Shown here: positions 44,871 to 59,187 of the stretch, piece after piece
How positions within the stretch are numbered: position 1 is the first letter of the stretch
How the letters are laid out: every line of letters starts with the position of its first letter
Assembly: GCA_024036415.1 (NCBI GenBank)
Contig: JAMWET010003112.1
Coordinates: forward strand, 229,250 to 293,249
Direction: 5' to 3'
DNA from: Prochilodus magdalenae
Taxonomy: Eukaryota > Chordata > Actinopteri > Characiformes > Prochilodontidae
DNA length: 64,000 nt
Translations under genes and position numbers: made by a program
Notes under the pieces: generated by a model
Database searches by the model: none
The model's input: the letters and a program-made list of their open reading frames with translations, nothing else
What the model was told of the DNA's origin: nothing

Positions 44871-46079
44871 CATGTACTGTAATATAGTATTTTGAAGCCA
44901 CATTACTCTGCTGACTGAACAGATTTCTGAAATCACATTAGCCCATGTCAACAAGAAAAGACATTTGTCTACAGTGCGTCATGACGGTCATGATGTTTAT
45001 CATCATAACACACCACCGCCAGTGTTCTTCTGCTTTTACATAACAGTTCTTCAAAAATATACAAGTATAAAAGAAAGGCAAGATGCCTCCAATATTATAT
45101 TAGTTGTGCTGTAATATCAGCAATTCTTTCCAATCAAAAGGAGGTCTTTTTTTTTGGACATTGGCTGGTAATTTAACTTTCTCAAACATGATCTAACTGG
45201 TATCTTCTAAGTCCTGAAAGACTCAGTATACTACAACCAAATACATAAAAACTCTGTTAAATTACACTGAACATAATGCATGCAAAACATATTTCCTATG
45301 TATTAGGCTAAAATGAAGGAAAGTCACATCAAGTCACTTGTACTAAAGCGAGTGTAAGTCTCAACTGAAGCAATCCATTCTCTCTTCCATGCACTTTTTT
45401 AGCTGGTCCCTAAAGCATCTGTTACACTTTATGCTCAAAGAAATTTCAAATGCTTTCTGTCTGTTAGGAGTGGAAACAGGAGTGGAAATATATGTTAGGT
45501 TTTATTTAATGTGAAATTCAAGCGGGAGTGTAGAATGTCCAATAACTGTCAGGTCCAGCTCTTCCAATGGGTTTTTACAGTCATGTGCTCAGGTGCCCAC
45601 GCCACTAGAGGGCACTCATGAGCAATTCTACACAAATATAAACAGCTGCTTGACTTTTGGTAAGAACTTTACTAGTAACACAGCAAAACAACAACAACAA
45701 CAAAAAACAACCATTAACTAACTTGTCACTATGTTGAGGCTGTTTATAACCCTTAACACTTATTCCTAAACGTCTGTTTCTTTTTCTCCTTCTATCTATC
45801 TATGATATCTTCTGATTTCATAAAGAAATTCACTGACCATCCCAAAAAGCTGATCAGCTCCCCCTAGGGGCCAATAACTGAAAACTGTTGCAGTAGTTTT
45901 ATCTCAGATATTATTCTCAATATTAGTTTGTTTAGTTCTGTCAAAGTTGCAGATGAAAACATTACTTAGGATCAATGACCGGTTCTCAACCGATCAGATG
46001 GTGCTGTCAGAAGAACACCATCTTGCACCGGGAGCTGTAGGCAATTCCTGTTTATCTTGTGCTCCTGTTATGACCCTAC
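44871..46079. other. Alpha-kinase copy 1 intron, shared with unit C up to about 45485
   Basis: 44871-45485 aligns with 62009-62690 with small indels. After AGGAGTGGAAA the two units diverge. A CAACAACAA run is at 45688. The + strand frame at 45947-46237 is the shadow of the alpha-kinase exon on the other strand. No further gene seen. Confidence 0.7.
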
Positions 46080-46269
46080 CTGCCCAACAGTTGCTCCTGG
46101 TGAAGATACTGGATCCTAAATGCCTGTCTCTGCCCCCCCTTCACAGCCACCTGGAGCAGCTCACCCACATACACACTCGTCTCACACCCCGTCCACATGT
46201 CAGTGGCCTTGGAATACTTCAGTACGAGCCCACCTGAAACATAGACCATAGATTTCACACCCCTATTAA

Positions 46270-46557
46270 AGCCATCAGCTTTGTCCATCTAAATAACATC
46301 AAGCTTTGGGAACATGATGCGAATGTAGAGCATGAAATCAGGAGGGAGAAGAGTTCACACCACAGTTGGATCATGTTTTGGGGGGTTAAGTGTATGATGA
46401 AACAATTTAACTATAACAGTTTAGACTAGTTCCCCTTCTGATGATAAGGTGATAAGGCTGGAGGAACTTTTGAATAACCATAAATAGTTTGGGGGGATTT
46501 CTGGGGTGGGCTGTTGGAAAAGATTTATTTATTTATTTGTTTGTTTGTTTGTGTGTA
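46270..46557. repeat. Junction between units B and C
   Basis: Matches 32590-32878, the left edge of unit B. It follows directly on the most 5' alpha-kinase exon found. This head-to-tail arrangement shows that the units are tandem, with a period of about 13.7 kb here. Confidence 0.8.
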
Positions 46558-48052
<1,495 letters not shown>

Positions 48053-48858
48053 TTCTTTTTTTATCCTTTATGCAGTTGGGTTGTTTGATATATGTGGTGA
48101 TTATGTTAGTAAAAGTTGTTTCACATATGCTAGTAAAAATGGCCATTTCGACTGAAAATGAAAGAAATGAAGGTGGTTTCTGACATTTGATATTAGGCAT
48201 TTTTGTTAGTTTCTACTGATGTTGTTAGTCGTCTAATATTAAATAAGGCAGTATAATAATATATTTGAACTAATTTAATTGTAATAATTGTAGACAGATA
48301 ATGTGACAAACTGAATTAGGTGAGATTATTGAAATAAAAATAAAATAATAAATAAGAAAAAAAAATAATTACAGAAAAAATCAAACCAGATTCGTCCAAA
48401 ATTGATCAATCTGCCCAGACTATATGTTTTTTCTTCTCTAATAGATTATCTCAGATACTTTAAGATATGATGTAAAAAAGATTTTCGCTCGTTTTTCTAA
48501 TCCCTGCTTCAATGGTTAAGATGTAAACGGTCAGACAGAGTCAGAATTGTTCACAGTGGGTGTAATAGGAACCAGACGTCCACCTCTAAAAGCTCCTTCA
48601 CTGATAGTTATTTACACTGTCTGAACTCTGAGACGATAGTGGTGGAGGAGTACAGGAAGTGAGTTCTTATGCAAGAGTCCCCTGGACAAGGTTCTGGACA
48701 GTAAATAAAATTACTAACAGTTCCCATGTAAAGAAACCTGAGTCTCTACAATCAACCATTTTACACAAGAACAACGATTGACTCACATCTCTATTACTGA
48801 ATTACAGCCCACTGTGCTATACTGAGACCACCCACCCAGCATAATTAATAATGAATGG
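48053..48858. other. Spacer between dctn1 relic and hAT element in unit C
   Basis: 48053-48300 matches 34022-34290 of unit B. 48310-48600 is AT-rich and specific to C. A short stretch (about 48520-48600) resembles dctn1 intron sequence near 18800-18880, probably a shared dispersed repeat. From 48690 the duplicated block (copy C) starts. No gene. Confidence 0.55.
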
Positions 48859-49506
48859 CAGACATGGGAACAAGTCACTAAGTTGCAAGTAACAAGTAAG
48901 TCTCAAGTCTTAACAATCAAGTCACGAGTCAAGTCCCAAGTCAATACAAGCAAGTCTCGAGTCAAGTCCCAAGTCAATACAAGCAAGTCTCAAGTCAAGT
49001 CCCAAGTCAATACAAGCAAGTCTCAAGTCAAGTCCCAAGTCTTAAACTTCGAGTCCTAGTCAAGTCACCAGATGTCATTTCAATATTTCACATAACTGAT
49101 GCAGCTGATTCATAGTATATTAAACTGACATAATCATAAATGTTTTTAAAGTTTGTATTTAGTATAACAAAAACAACTTGCATCATCTCAAACAGTTCAA
49201 ACAACAAAGTGCTATTTTACTTAACAGGAACAAGTAGTGCAAATTAAATAATTTGAGGATTAAATAACCTGCAAAGTACTGTGCAGTAAACAAAGTACTT
49301 ACTGTAATCTCTAATAGATATGTACTAAACGCAGAATGGAAAAATGAATGTGACATTATACCACAGTTTACAGCAACAAAAAGTCAAGGTTTATGGATTA
49401 AAAAAAATTAGGAAAGGACAAGAATATCATATGATTCATGATATCATATAAACTGTTTCAGTATGCTATAAATTTCTGTAAACAGGCTAACAAAGTACAC
49501 TACATC

Positions 49507-49697
49507 ATTGTTTCTCAACCCTGGCCCTGGAGGCCCACTGCCCTGCACTTTTTATTGTTTTCCATTCTCCCAACACATCTGATCCAACTAATCACCTCAT
49601 AGCCAGCCCATTACTGAGTTAAAATAGGTGCTGAAGCAGAAAAAAAACAGTAAAATGTGCAGGGCAGTGGGCCTCGAAGGCCAAGGTTGAGGAACAC
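49507..49697. mobile_element. Foldback MITE nested in the hAT element
   Basis: The left arm TCAACCCTGGCCCTGGAGGC and the right arm ending GGCCAAGGTTGA are inverted copies, with matching inner CCCACTGCCCTGCAC. About 190 bp, no coding frame. The arm phrase is familiar from many fish genomes. Confidence 0.75.
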
Positions 49698-49800
49698 CAC
49701 ACTATAATGAAGTAGTAGAACACATTCCACCTACAGGAATTTTTAATGACATCACATTCTAAACCCATAAGCGTTAATGTATGGACCTGTAATATATATA

Positions 49801-49978
49801 TCGTCGCCGTCCAATGAAAAACATGTGAGATCTACATGATGAATAGACCAACAGAAATGGCCCAAAATTGCTTAGAAAAACGTCTGGTTCCATTGACTTA
49901 CATTAAAATTGAATGAGGTTTTTGGCCTCTCTTGTAAAGTTGCCATTTTGGAGATACTTGTTTTTCCTTGGACAGCGA

Positions 49979-49981
<3 letters not shown>
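49801..49981. mobile_element. Second copy of the TCGTCGC MITE, nested, with (TA)n expansion
   Basis: Starts TCGTCGCCGTCC and ends GGACAGCGACGA; same family as 39984-40232 but shorter (181 bp). A (TA)n run of about 90 bp (49982-50072) follows at the right end, probably grown from the TA target duplication. Confidence 0.88.
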
Positions 49982-50065
<84 letters not shown>

Positions 50066-50856
50066 TATATATAACAGCATGTGTGAACTGCTGTGTTTGA
50101 CACTTTTCTGCTCTATGCTAATTCACCACGTCGTGGCTGAGATGCTGTGGTTCCTAAACACTTTAATTTTCAGTAAAATCTCTCACAGTGAACGGTGTGA
50201 GAGAGGGACGAACAGAGGACAACAGCTTTGTTTACATTCGCTGTTGTTTATTATTATGTCGCTACGTTTGCTAACTTGCTAACTGCTATACGCGAAATAT
50301 ACACAGCACAGACTTACTGTTCTTTGTGCAGCCTCAAATGTCGAGTTTGAAGTGGTCGCACCTCCATCTGTGATCTTGACTCCACATGTCTTGCATACCG
50401 CAGTTCTTCTTTTATTTACTACATTATAATCTTTGTAGTTGAACAGGATTATTTTTGGGAGCATGTTATTCGTCTTCTCCGCACAAATTCAACACTGGCG
50501 CCCCCCTCAAAGCTTCCCGTGATTGGCTGTACGGTTACGGCTTTACTTGTTGCTAGGTTACGGATCATTTGGGCTGAGCGGCTCAGCTCCCTAGCGCTAC
50601 AGCGCCATTTAATATAAAATGATCCAGTCATGTGATTCAGTTTTACTTATTCATTATGTTAAAGTAGGGTTGTCAAGTCTTTTTGAGTCTTAAAGCTCAA
50701 GTCCGATTCCAAGTCCAAGTCAGTAAAGGTAAAGTCTAAGTCAAGTCGCAAGTCTTTAGTAATGTTGTCGAGTCAAGTCACAAGTCATCAGTTTAGTGAC
50801 TCGAGTCGGACTCGAGTCCAAGTCATGTGACTCGAGTCCACTCGTCTGATGAATGG

Positions 50857-51255
50857 TATATAAAAACAACCCCTACCTAGTTCCCAAAGCCCTCCATTGA
50901 AACACACAGAACACGGTTCTTTATGCAACGTTTATTAATAGGTTAGTTTTCTTTATCGATCATTATAATTAGATCATGTTAGTGAAGTTGTGTAACAGGT
51001 ATATATGGTATTCACTGTAAGCTGTGTGAGTTTATGAACCTGGAACTAAAACCTCTGTTGGAGTAACAGAGCAGTATGAGGTGTTGCAAACGTTCTGGTC
51101 CCCCTGATCACATGCTGGGTTAGTTTGATCTTCTAAATGAAATTAAGTGAGCACATCCTCCACAGGTAACCTTAATATGGCATTTTTCTGTTGGTTGTAG
51201 TGTACAGCTTCCCTTCAGTTGCCGGGATGAACATGTTGGATGACAATGTGCCGTA
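50857..51255. repeat. Duplicated non-coding block, copy C, right half
   Basis: Continuation of the block begun at about 48690, resuming after the hAT element at TATATAAAAACAACCC. It leads into the 3' flank of ependymin-like gene C. Confidence 0.85.
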
Positions 51256-51575
51256 ACTTTTTGACTGATGATTATGATTATTAGATTTTTTTCTCCAATA
51301 TAATAAATTTAGGAAATAAACTGTGAGTGTGCATTAATATGTTTAGAAGTCCGTTCCCTGTAGAGGATCTTATTACTTGGAAAAGCAACAAAACATGGAC
51401 TAAAATTTTAAAAACTACACTAGAATAACAGACGTGTAGAGTAGTCAGTAGTAGGGCAGTGCCATGTGTTTTACTGTAACAACCTTCATTCAAATTCATA
51501 TATTTTTTTCATAAAAAGTGTGTAAGTGTGTCGCGTTTAGGAATGTGCTGGAGGTGAAATGTGAATAGTGGTTTC

Positions 51576-54500
51576 TCAGAGGAAAGTGCTGAAGAAGCCC
51601 CCCTCCCCTCCGCTCTCCATGGTGGCATTCAAACAGAATGGAGGAGGAGTTAATAGGCTCGGGTGTTTGATCCCCACGTCAATGTTAAAAAAGCTGAAAC
51701 ACAGGAAAAGGAGAGAGAAATGGTGATTTAAAGGACAAATTTGGGTGGTTTCGTCAGATGTAGCCACACAGTGCATGATGGATCTGGGGTAATGGGATTA
51801 AACATCCCCTATAGTGCGTCAAATAGACCTGGGGCCAGATTTATAAGAAAAAACATATTAATTAATTTATTAATTAATTATTAATAGTTTTTGAATGTGT
51901 CCTGTAAGTTATTTGTCATGTCTATCATGCCTAATGATACATTTAAAAGAATCCCAGCAATTGTTACACTGTACAGATGAGTAATCTGCTCAGCTCACGA
52001 GGTCAAAACAGTGAACAAAATCAAACCAAACATTCAAAAAAATGAGCTAATAAGAAATAGTATTGGTGGAAACTGCCGGGAATTATTATTATATTATTTC
52101 TCTGAAACTGGGCACTAGGTGCATGTAATTTGAACAAGTTTTTGCAAAAACTGTATACATACAACCATAGATGCCAACAGTGAAGCTGTTGAACTAACTG
52201 TTGAAGGTATATTGTCATGATTGCTATAAAATCTTGTATCCCCGTTTTTGTAATTTTCCATTTTCTGACACAGTAAAAAAAACTGTTGCCCTTTTAACTA
52301 AAGTCAAAATTTCATAATGAACGGACCAACAGGAATTGTCTAAAATTGCTCTGGAAAAAACTACAACTAAGTTTACTAGTTATCTCTTTCCAGAGAGGGA
52401 GAAACATTCTAAATTAAATTGGAAATTAATAATCCAGATATTCTTCCAAGTCGTTTTGGAGCATTTCTTTTGGTCCAATACAAAGACGAGGCCATTTTAC
52501 AAACCCTAAGTGACTTTTCCACAGAGATTATACAGCAGAAATACATTAAGCAGTGTGCAGTTCTTTCTGAACGGAGTTTAAGGAAGCTTTGTGGATGAAT
52601 GACTCCACCATGAAAATGCATTTATGTGATTTTACTAGACATCTTGTTACCTGGTGGCAATCCAGCCAGTCTGTGGCCTGTAGTAAACGATGGAGATGGG
52701 AATGCAGCCAACCTCAGTAAATGCCAGTAAGTACTTAACTACAAAGAGAGAAAAACATTCAAAAACATGTACACTTATACTCAAAATTTGGGTATAAGTT
52801 ATAATGATTGTTGTTTAGTAATAATTCATAAGGCGTACTGGGAAAAATCAAACGGTAAACTAACTTAAAGCATTTAAGCATTAGATAATGAAACGTAAGA
52901 GTGAGTTGAAAGGTTTTGCAAATCTACATAGTTTCTCTGTATGACACACTATTGTCTGTAAACATGGACTAAGGTTCATAAGCACAACGGAACACAGCAG
53001 CAGCCTGAATTTAGTCCGGGGTTATAGATAACAGTGTGTCCCATCAGGTCAGGAATCACATAATCAGGTTTATTAGAGATTATTGTTCCACTACACACAG
53101 GTGGAGGCAAGTGATCATTTATGCATGCAGTTAGCACCAAGCTAATTGGTGGGTTATGAACGTCCTGTGTATGTGTACCTTCCTCTTCAGGTATTTCTCC
53201 ACTCCAGGAGTTGACCAGTAGTCCTTCCCCGGGTCCAGAAGAACTGCCCAGGACTACCTGCGCCAGCAGATTGGCATTTTCTGGGATCTCCACTGGATGG
53301 AAGGTGGCAGTCAGCTTTCGCTTAATGCATGTCTTGTTCTGAGTGTTAATCTTGTACATCACTTGCTGAGGAGAGAAAAGGGGAATAAGTATGTCTACAG
53401 CTTCACTCAGAGAGGTATTTTAGCACAAGAGCTTTTCATTTAACGCCAGTGCTTCATTAATCATCTGCAGGTGTAGGGAGAAATCTGAAATCCCTGATTC
53501 TGCCCTTTTTGATTTCTGATTATTCCACATCCATGACGTTTTTTTAAACGTGTGTGTGGTTTAATTTACCATAAACAGTCATCATTCAAGACCATTTCCC
53601 AAACTATTAAGGAGGCTGTTAAATAGCCTAATAGCACTAACCAGACTAGCAAATTCCGGTCAAAGCAACCCAGTCTTTTTTACTTTACGTCATTTGATGT
53701 GTTTAGTTTTTCTGAAAATGAAAAAAATAAACCTCACAAAGTTATCCAAGTTACCAGCACTGGTGATCTGCACGTCTTAATGAAAAGAAATACAAACGGC
53801 TTTATTAAGCTCCCCTTCCGTCTGTTTCATCTGAAACCTTCCCTACATTTCTACACTATATCAAACAGCTATGTCTCCATGATCCAGAACCTTTAATGTG
53901 ACGAACACAGTTGAGTTTTGTCCTGCTATCACAGACTCCTTTTGATCTTATTCAGCTTAGGAAGTGTTCATAAACACACCCACAGTCAGAATAACTGCAT
54001 CTAAATAACTGGCGAAGGAAGTGAAATCTTTCATGAGACACTCATGTTCCTCAAAGTTTTTCTCACATGCCAGCCAAGAGCCGACATGTTTCTGACTTCT
54101 GTTTTACAGCGTTCCTCTATTTGGTTTCACACTGTACAACAGCTCTGTGTCTGTGTTACCTCCTTATACAGCAGCAGAACATCATCATGGGAGGTTTGAT
54201 TCTTGTATTGGATGAAATCTCCAAAGCGAATCCGCTGACCAATCGCATCGTAGACGTACATTCCCAACCCATAGATATCACCATTTGCAGCCGCCTGGCA
54301 GAAAGATCCACAAACATAATCAGTAAGCAGTCGATTACATTGGTCAACAGCACTGTGCAGAAGTCAGAGACCCCCTCTTCATTTATTAGATTTCCAGTCA
54401 AAACTATTAAAAGACCCCCCTGAGATCCTCTCCTAATATGTGTGTGGGATGTGTGTACTGCAAAACTTTAATTACATTTTTTTTGTCCTATAATCTTAAA

Positions 54501-56783
54501 CAGGCTATTTTTGACATCACCTAAATTTTATATGTTCAAACAGAAAACTGAACGTTGCAGAAGTGTTTCTTTATTTTTATGTTCTTTGCCATTAAAACCA
54601 AGAACAGTGTATTTATTAAATGTAATTTGGGATTTTTTAAATTTATTTAAACCTGCTGACCCGTTGTGCTTGCACACAGAGGAATTTGACCTTTGCATTG
54701 AACCCAGTGACACACACACACACACAGACACTAGGGGGCAGTAAGCACAAATGTTTTCCGTACAACAGCGAAGCCTAGCACTGAACTAATGTGGTACGAT
54801 GCACCGTTTCCCCAGAAACTGTCGTACCTTGTTCACCCCACAGTAGTTTGAATCATATTGATTTGGACCACCATATTTCTACCCATCTTGGTTCCAAATG
54901 TGTTTGGTCCAACTTTCTCATTTTTTCAAAACTCACAAACCTTGTAATATAAGGCCATGCATTATTTAGGCTACTCATATTTACTGACTTTCCACCATCA
55001 CTACCAGTCATAATAGAAATTATATAACAATAAAAAATAAAATGTAATAAATCTATATAATATTAACAAGGAAAATAATAATAATGTTGATATTATAAAT
55101 ATATTAATAGATAACTTTTCTTTAGAAAACAGTTCTTCAAAAAGAAGAACGTCGTGAACAGCACAATACGGTTGGATAAACGTGTGGGTGTAACCAGCTG
55201 TACTCATAAACACATAAATATGTTAGGACATACATCAAAAACTACATGTTTACAGAATTTGATGTTCTCAGTGTTTGTACCAGAAGACTAATGTAAATTA
55301 TATTAGCTTACGGACAGGTCTCCTTCTACTGTGTTCTGCGTCATCCATGAAGTGGCCTCCAGGTGCTAAGCTTCCAACCACGGTTCTACAGATGTAGTTC
55401 CAACCACACAACTTAACTACAGTGTTAAGTCGGTGGATCTATGGTTATGGGACACACCTGTCTCCCTTAACGATGGTTCGGACTATGTAAGTTACCAGTG
55501 TAGTTACTTCCATAGTTCCAACCATGGCTTTGAGAAACACTTGCATCGCAGCTGGATCGCTTCAGTTATGTAAGTTGCTAATGTAGTTTTTGGAAAAGCA
55601 CCCCAGAGCAGTAGACAGCACTATCCACAGCACTGTAGAGCAGTTGGCGGTTAGGAGCCTTGTTCAGGGGCCCTTCAGCCGTGTCTTTTAAGTCCCATGG
55701 CTGGATCCCTATCTGTCAGCACACAACTGGGATTGATGGTATAAAAGCCGCCCTCAGATCCAACAATACAAGTATTCTGTGCATAAGAATTAAGTGTGAA
55801 ATCACTGACAACTTTAAGCAATGCTGTATCAGTTTTATAGTTAGAACAAAACCCTGATTTAATCTTTTCATATGACTTATATATGAAATATTAAATATAT
55901 AATATGTATAAATATATAAAAAATAAACAATATATAAAACAAACAAAATTGGAAAAACTAAAAATCTATTACAGGTGTTTAAGATTTCTTTGAGAAACTA
56001 ATAGCAAGTCTCCTAAAAAGAGACTGAGTGTTTAGTTATTGAGGCTTCTGTGTAATTTTCTGTTAAGTATGTTTTCTGCTATTCCCTAATTCTAAAAACT
56101 TATAAGGAGTGCTGACTTTGCACAGTGCTGTACATATGTATTACAGTCTGAAGTGAAGTGTAACTGACCGCAACAAGGCTTCCCTCTGCCTGTGGAGGAG
56201 ACTCTGTAAAACACAATTCATTTATCATGTAAACCAACAGCACTGAATTATTATTACTGTTATTATTTTTATTCACACCCGCAGTGAAATGTGTTTATTT
56301 AATGATTTCAACAATTCCTCCCAGCGTACTCAGTCCTGTTTAATCTCAGTATGGGAAATGTTGAATACCATGAATGTATATACAGTATGTGGTACTATAA
56401 TTGGTAATATGGCACTAATTTGTCTGTTCCACCTTCTCCTGAGGCATATTACTCATCGTGATATAGCCTTTCTTTCCAAACTCCTTGCATCATAATGTCA
56501 GATATGAAAACAATTTCATACAACTTCTAAATCTGAACTTTAAAGGGGTGGAAAAATATCATACTGGATATCTTAGAATAAAAACTCCCCTGAAAAGAAT
56601 AATCTTTATATAAGTACATAATATATCATTTATAATATATGTTCATCACTTACTGCAGGGACGAGGATGTGGATGAGGATGTGGATGAGGATGTGGATGA
56701 GGATGTGGATGAGGATGTGGTCTTTCTTCTGAGTAGCTTCCAGCCAAAAGCCCCAGCAGAGTGACCCACAGCAGGTAGTGCAT
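51576..56783 (-). CDS. Ependymin-like secreted protein C
   Basis: Six exons on the - strand: 56783-56654, 56203-56169, 54294-54160, 53365-53179, 52738-52651, 51693-51576 (TGA). Lengths are 130, 35, 135, 187, 88 and 118 nt; every border is canonical and phases match copy B, giving 230 residues. The signal peptide equals that of B, followed by ERP, nine His-Pro dipeptides and RPC. Compared with B it has more replacements in exon 4 (KINTQNKTCIKRKL, ENANLLAQ), where NKT replaces the NQT site, and in exon 5 (AFTEVGC, losing the usual Phe before Gly-Cys). The four cysteines are kept. It is intact by sequence and probably expressed, since its promoter matches that of B. Exact orthology is unknown. 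Confidence 0.92.
52240..52590. repeat. Diverged repeat between exons 5 and 6 of gene C
   Basis: Phrases here (GAACGGACCAACAGGAATTG, GAGCATTTCTTTTGGTCC) resemble interior parts of the TCGTCGC MITE family at 40100 and 49840, but the ends are worn. Absent from the matching intron of gene B. Confidence 0.45.
54363..54841. other. 480-bp insertion specific to unit C
   Basis: Unit B reads GCACTGTGCAGAGTAGTTTG (about 37455-37474). In unit C the same phrase is split between GCACTGTGCAG (54350-54360) and CAGTAGTTTG (from 54841). The insert contains a CACACA run (54711-54726) and no recognisable gene. It lies in intron 2 of gene C just before exon 3. Probably a mobile element fragment; no clear ends. 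Confidence 0.6.
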
Positions 56784-56859
56784 GATTTCAGCTGTAGAGT
56801 TCTCTTCCTTCTCCTCCTGAGTCCTCAGTGATAGAAGTCGCCTCAGCTTTCTCTCGTTA

Positions 56860-56872
56860 TATAACCCCTCAG
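56860..56872 (-). promoter_or_regulatory. TATA box of ependymin-like gene C
   Basis: GGTTATATAACGAG on the - strand, about 75 bp upstream of the ATG at 56783, in the same block as at genes A and B. Confidence 0.8.
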
Positions 56873-58696
56873 TGGCCTAACATTACACTGTAAACACACT
56901 CTCACTTCCTTGTTTCTAATCTCGACACAAGTCCATTCCGCTCTCCGGGTTTGGCTTTGTCACTGTTTCAGCTACTACCTTCTTAATGTGCAGTGTCATT
57001 ATCTTACTAGTCCAGATTTTGTGAATGAATCTTTTTCTTTCCCGTTTGCCACTATAGCAGTTAGGCTGTGGTCGGTGCCCAAATGAAGCACTAAAAAAGC
57101 CACAAAAAACTCTGTTTAAATATAAAATGGACAGGTTTTATCTTTAGGAAGGTTTATGATTATGATCGTTACGAACTCTTCAGCCATTAGACTCTTCCAC
57201 ACAAACGTAAACATGTAGCATAAGGGCGCACTGCTAATGTTATCCTTAGCAAACCTTACGCATACACACTTAAACAAGATCGTTTATTCAGGAGTTTCTA
57301 GTAAAGAAGATTGTAGGATATAAAACAATATACACTGTGATTAACAAGTTCCTTGCATTTTAAACCTGTTCTTCAGATCGGTGGAAGCAGATGTGCTGTT
57401 GATGGTCGAACCCATTTGAAAAGGGTTCCTTTGTTTGTTACAGTGTTAACTTAGTAACTAGAGCAGAACCATTGTAGTTGTTGCTTGCAGCTCTTTTAAG
57501 GAAGGTTCTGTGTAGAAACATCTACAGCACCTTTTCCACCAATCTGAAAATCCTTTCATACCAATACAGTGTTGTTCAGCATAACAAAATGTAGTCAGGC
57601 TACCATAAACATTAACCAGTAAGACTGTGTAGGAGCTCTGTATGTCTGACATATGTCAGAATGGGAATATTATAACTGAGGTGCAGTTTGCATATACAGG
57701 AGGCAAAACAGCTTAGTGTGAGTGTCGATGTAGGAGAGTACAGTGTGTTGAGGTAGCTAGTGAGTAGCTATGCGATTGTAAACAGTATAAGGTATATAAA
57801 GTGTACAGTGGAGAAGGAGGATAGCAGCTCAGTGTTCAGTGCATGATTAAAAGAGTCTTTTGATCTTCTAAAGGGGTCATTGAGTGTTCATAGTTCTATA
57901 TAGAACCTTTTTTTAACCAAAGAACCCTTAAAATCATCTTTTTTTTAAGTGTGTATGGTGGTGGTGTCTTGTGTACTACGACATTTTCCTAAAATTTGAT
58001 TTATAAAATTACTGTACATCACTTAGTTACCTAAAGTATCTCAGCCCTACACTTATAGTCCTATTTAAACTCCAGTTTTGGAAATTCTTGTTTTTTCCCC
58101 AATGATATTCTTTTGACTTTCTTTCTGCATCTTTTTCTTCTAATACCTTTCTATCTAATCTCCACAGACCTCCTGAGCTAAAACACACATATCCTGGAGT
58201 GGTTACGGCATTCTTAATTACAGTAACATTTAAACGTGTCTTTAATCATGAGCACGTCTCTGTAATTACAGGACGTAATGATCGTAGCCCTCTCCATTAA
58301 AATAACATTAAGCTTTAAAAACATCACATGAATGTAGGGGGTGAAAACAGGAGGGAGAAGAGAAGGTCACACCATAGTTGAATCATGTGCCAGGGGTGGG
58401 TGAGGCAAGTGATTTTTCGTAATTTGTAGACAATTATTTGCAATTTATTTATTATGTTTGAGTCCACTATTGGGCCATACACCCCATGCAGCTGATTCTG
58501 CCATTGGGCAATAGTTCCTAATTCCCTGAAAGAAAAGTACATTTCCTCTTTCTTCTTTACTTTATTTACAGTGCTAATATTGTAAGTTACATTGAAAGTT
58601 CAGCTCTGTTAAAAAATATTTATTTTAAAAATGATTAAAAGAAAAAGCATTTTAATGTCAGTAATGTCCTTGTGGCCTTAGTATGTATGCTGGTTC
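56873..58696. other. Spacer upstream of gene C
   Basis: 56873-57030 and 57525-57800 match unit B (39603-39980, 40235-40320). 57030-57525 is C-specific. 58220-58400 is a weak relative of the unit junctions at 32560 and 46270. No gene supported. The TATACAGG at about 57692 is the empty site of the unit B MITE. Confidence 0.65.
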
Positions 58697-59187
58697 ATCC
58701 ACAGTTCCAGTCACCACCACAGTAAAAAAAATGAACCATTTCACATCAGACCATTTTAAAACCAACATCTCAACCTCTGAATTCTACACTTTTAACACTC
58801 GCTTTCACCTATAAGAATTCACCTATAGGTAAACAACACAGATTATTTTTAACTTTCCTAGTGTTTCAAAACACACCATTCACTCTCCAGTCCACACAAC
58901 CCATACATAGAAACTAAGCTGGTTTGAATTCAGTGTTTTTCTGATGTTATGCAGCAATTAAGCTCCGCCTTTTGATGCTGAAGTGAAGGGTTTCAGCCCA
59001 AACTGCTTTATGAATGAGGCCCAGCCAATCAAAACAGAGCTCATTTACATGTATGAGTCTTAAAGACACTGTAACAGAAACAGCCTGTTTATCTGTAAAA
59101 GTGTTAGTTGACTGGTCATGCAGAAATCAATCATTAAAGCAGTAAGCCACTCAAGGGGCTGGAATACAGAAGCCATAAATATACATA

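Larger units (their letters stand above)
44071..46233 (-). pseudogene. Alpha-kinase (EEF2K/TRPM/vwkA-type) fragment, copy 1, internally deleted
   Basis: Three exons on the - strand: 46233-46080, 44598-44498, 44261-44071 (TAG). Phases join correctly (2, then 1). The last two encode YVGKEYLRERK, then EVVVDLQGW, then [17 protein letters not shown] and a [19 protein letters not shown]-terminus, matching the alpha-kinase fold (compare VVDIQG...YTDPQIH of EEF2K). The part between the Lys-containing YVGKEY strand and the EVVVDLQG strand, seen at 61570-61732 in copy 2, is missing. The join KAHVPL/NLTYEF happens to stay in frame. About 60-100 residues of the domain including acidic and Asn positions of the active site are gone, so an active kinase is unlikely. 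The first exon (SKATDMWTGCETSVY...) is assigned only by phase and position. Exons further 5' are not found. Confidence 0.7.
48859..50848 (-). mobile_element. hAT-type transposon remnant with 8-bp target duplication
   Basis: ATGAATGG flanks it on both sides (48851-48858, 50849-50856); unit B has a single copy at the same place (about 34610). Its ends begin CAGAC and end GTCTG, with G/C-matched positions inside. The - strand at 50464-50290 encodes KRRTAVCKTCGVKI...TSNST, the start of a BED zinc finger as in hAT transposases; the rest of the transposase is gone. Both subterminal regions (48880-49075, 50680-50840) are arrays of CAAGTC/GAGTC-type repeats, possible transposase-binding arrays. Two MITEs are nested inside. 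Confidence 0.85.

Noticed and set aside
45947..46237. 96-residue frame on the + strand
   Set aside because: Antisense shadow of the alpha-kinase exon 46080-46233, which has proper splice borders on the - strand.
48880..49075. Regular CAAGTC-type repeats looking like a CRISPR or satellite array
   Set aside because: Repeats are very short and imperfect, in a vertebrate genome, and lie at the ends of a hAT element with a target duplication.
49872..50103. Ile-Tyr repeat frames
   Set aside because: Translation of the (TA)n run beside the nested MITE.
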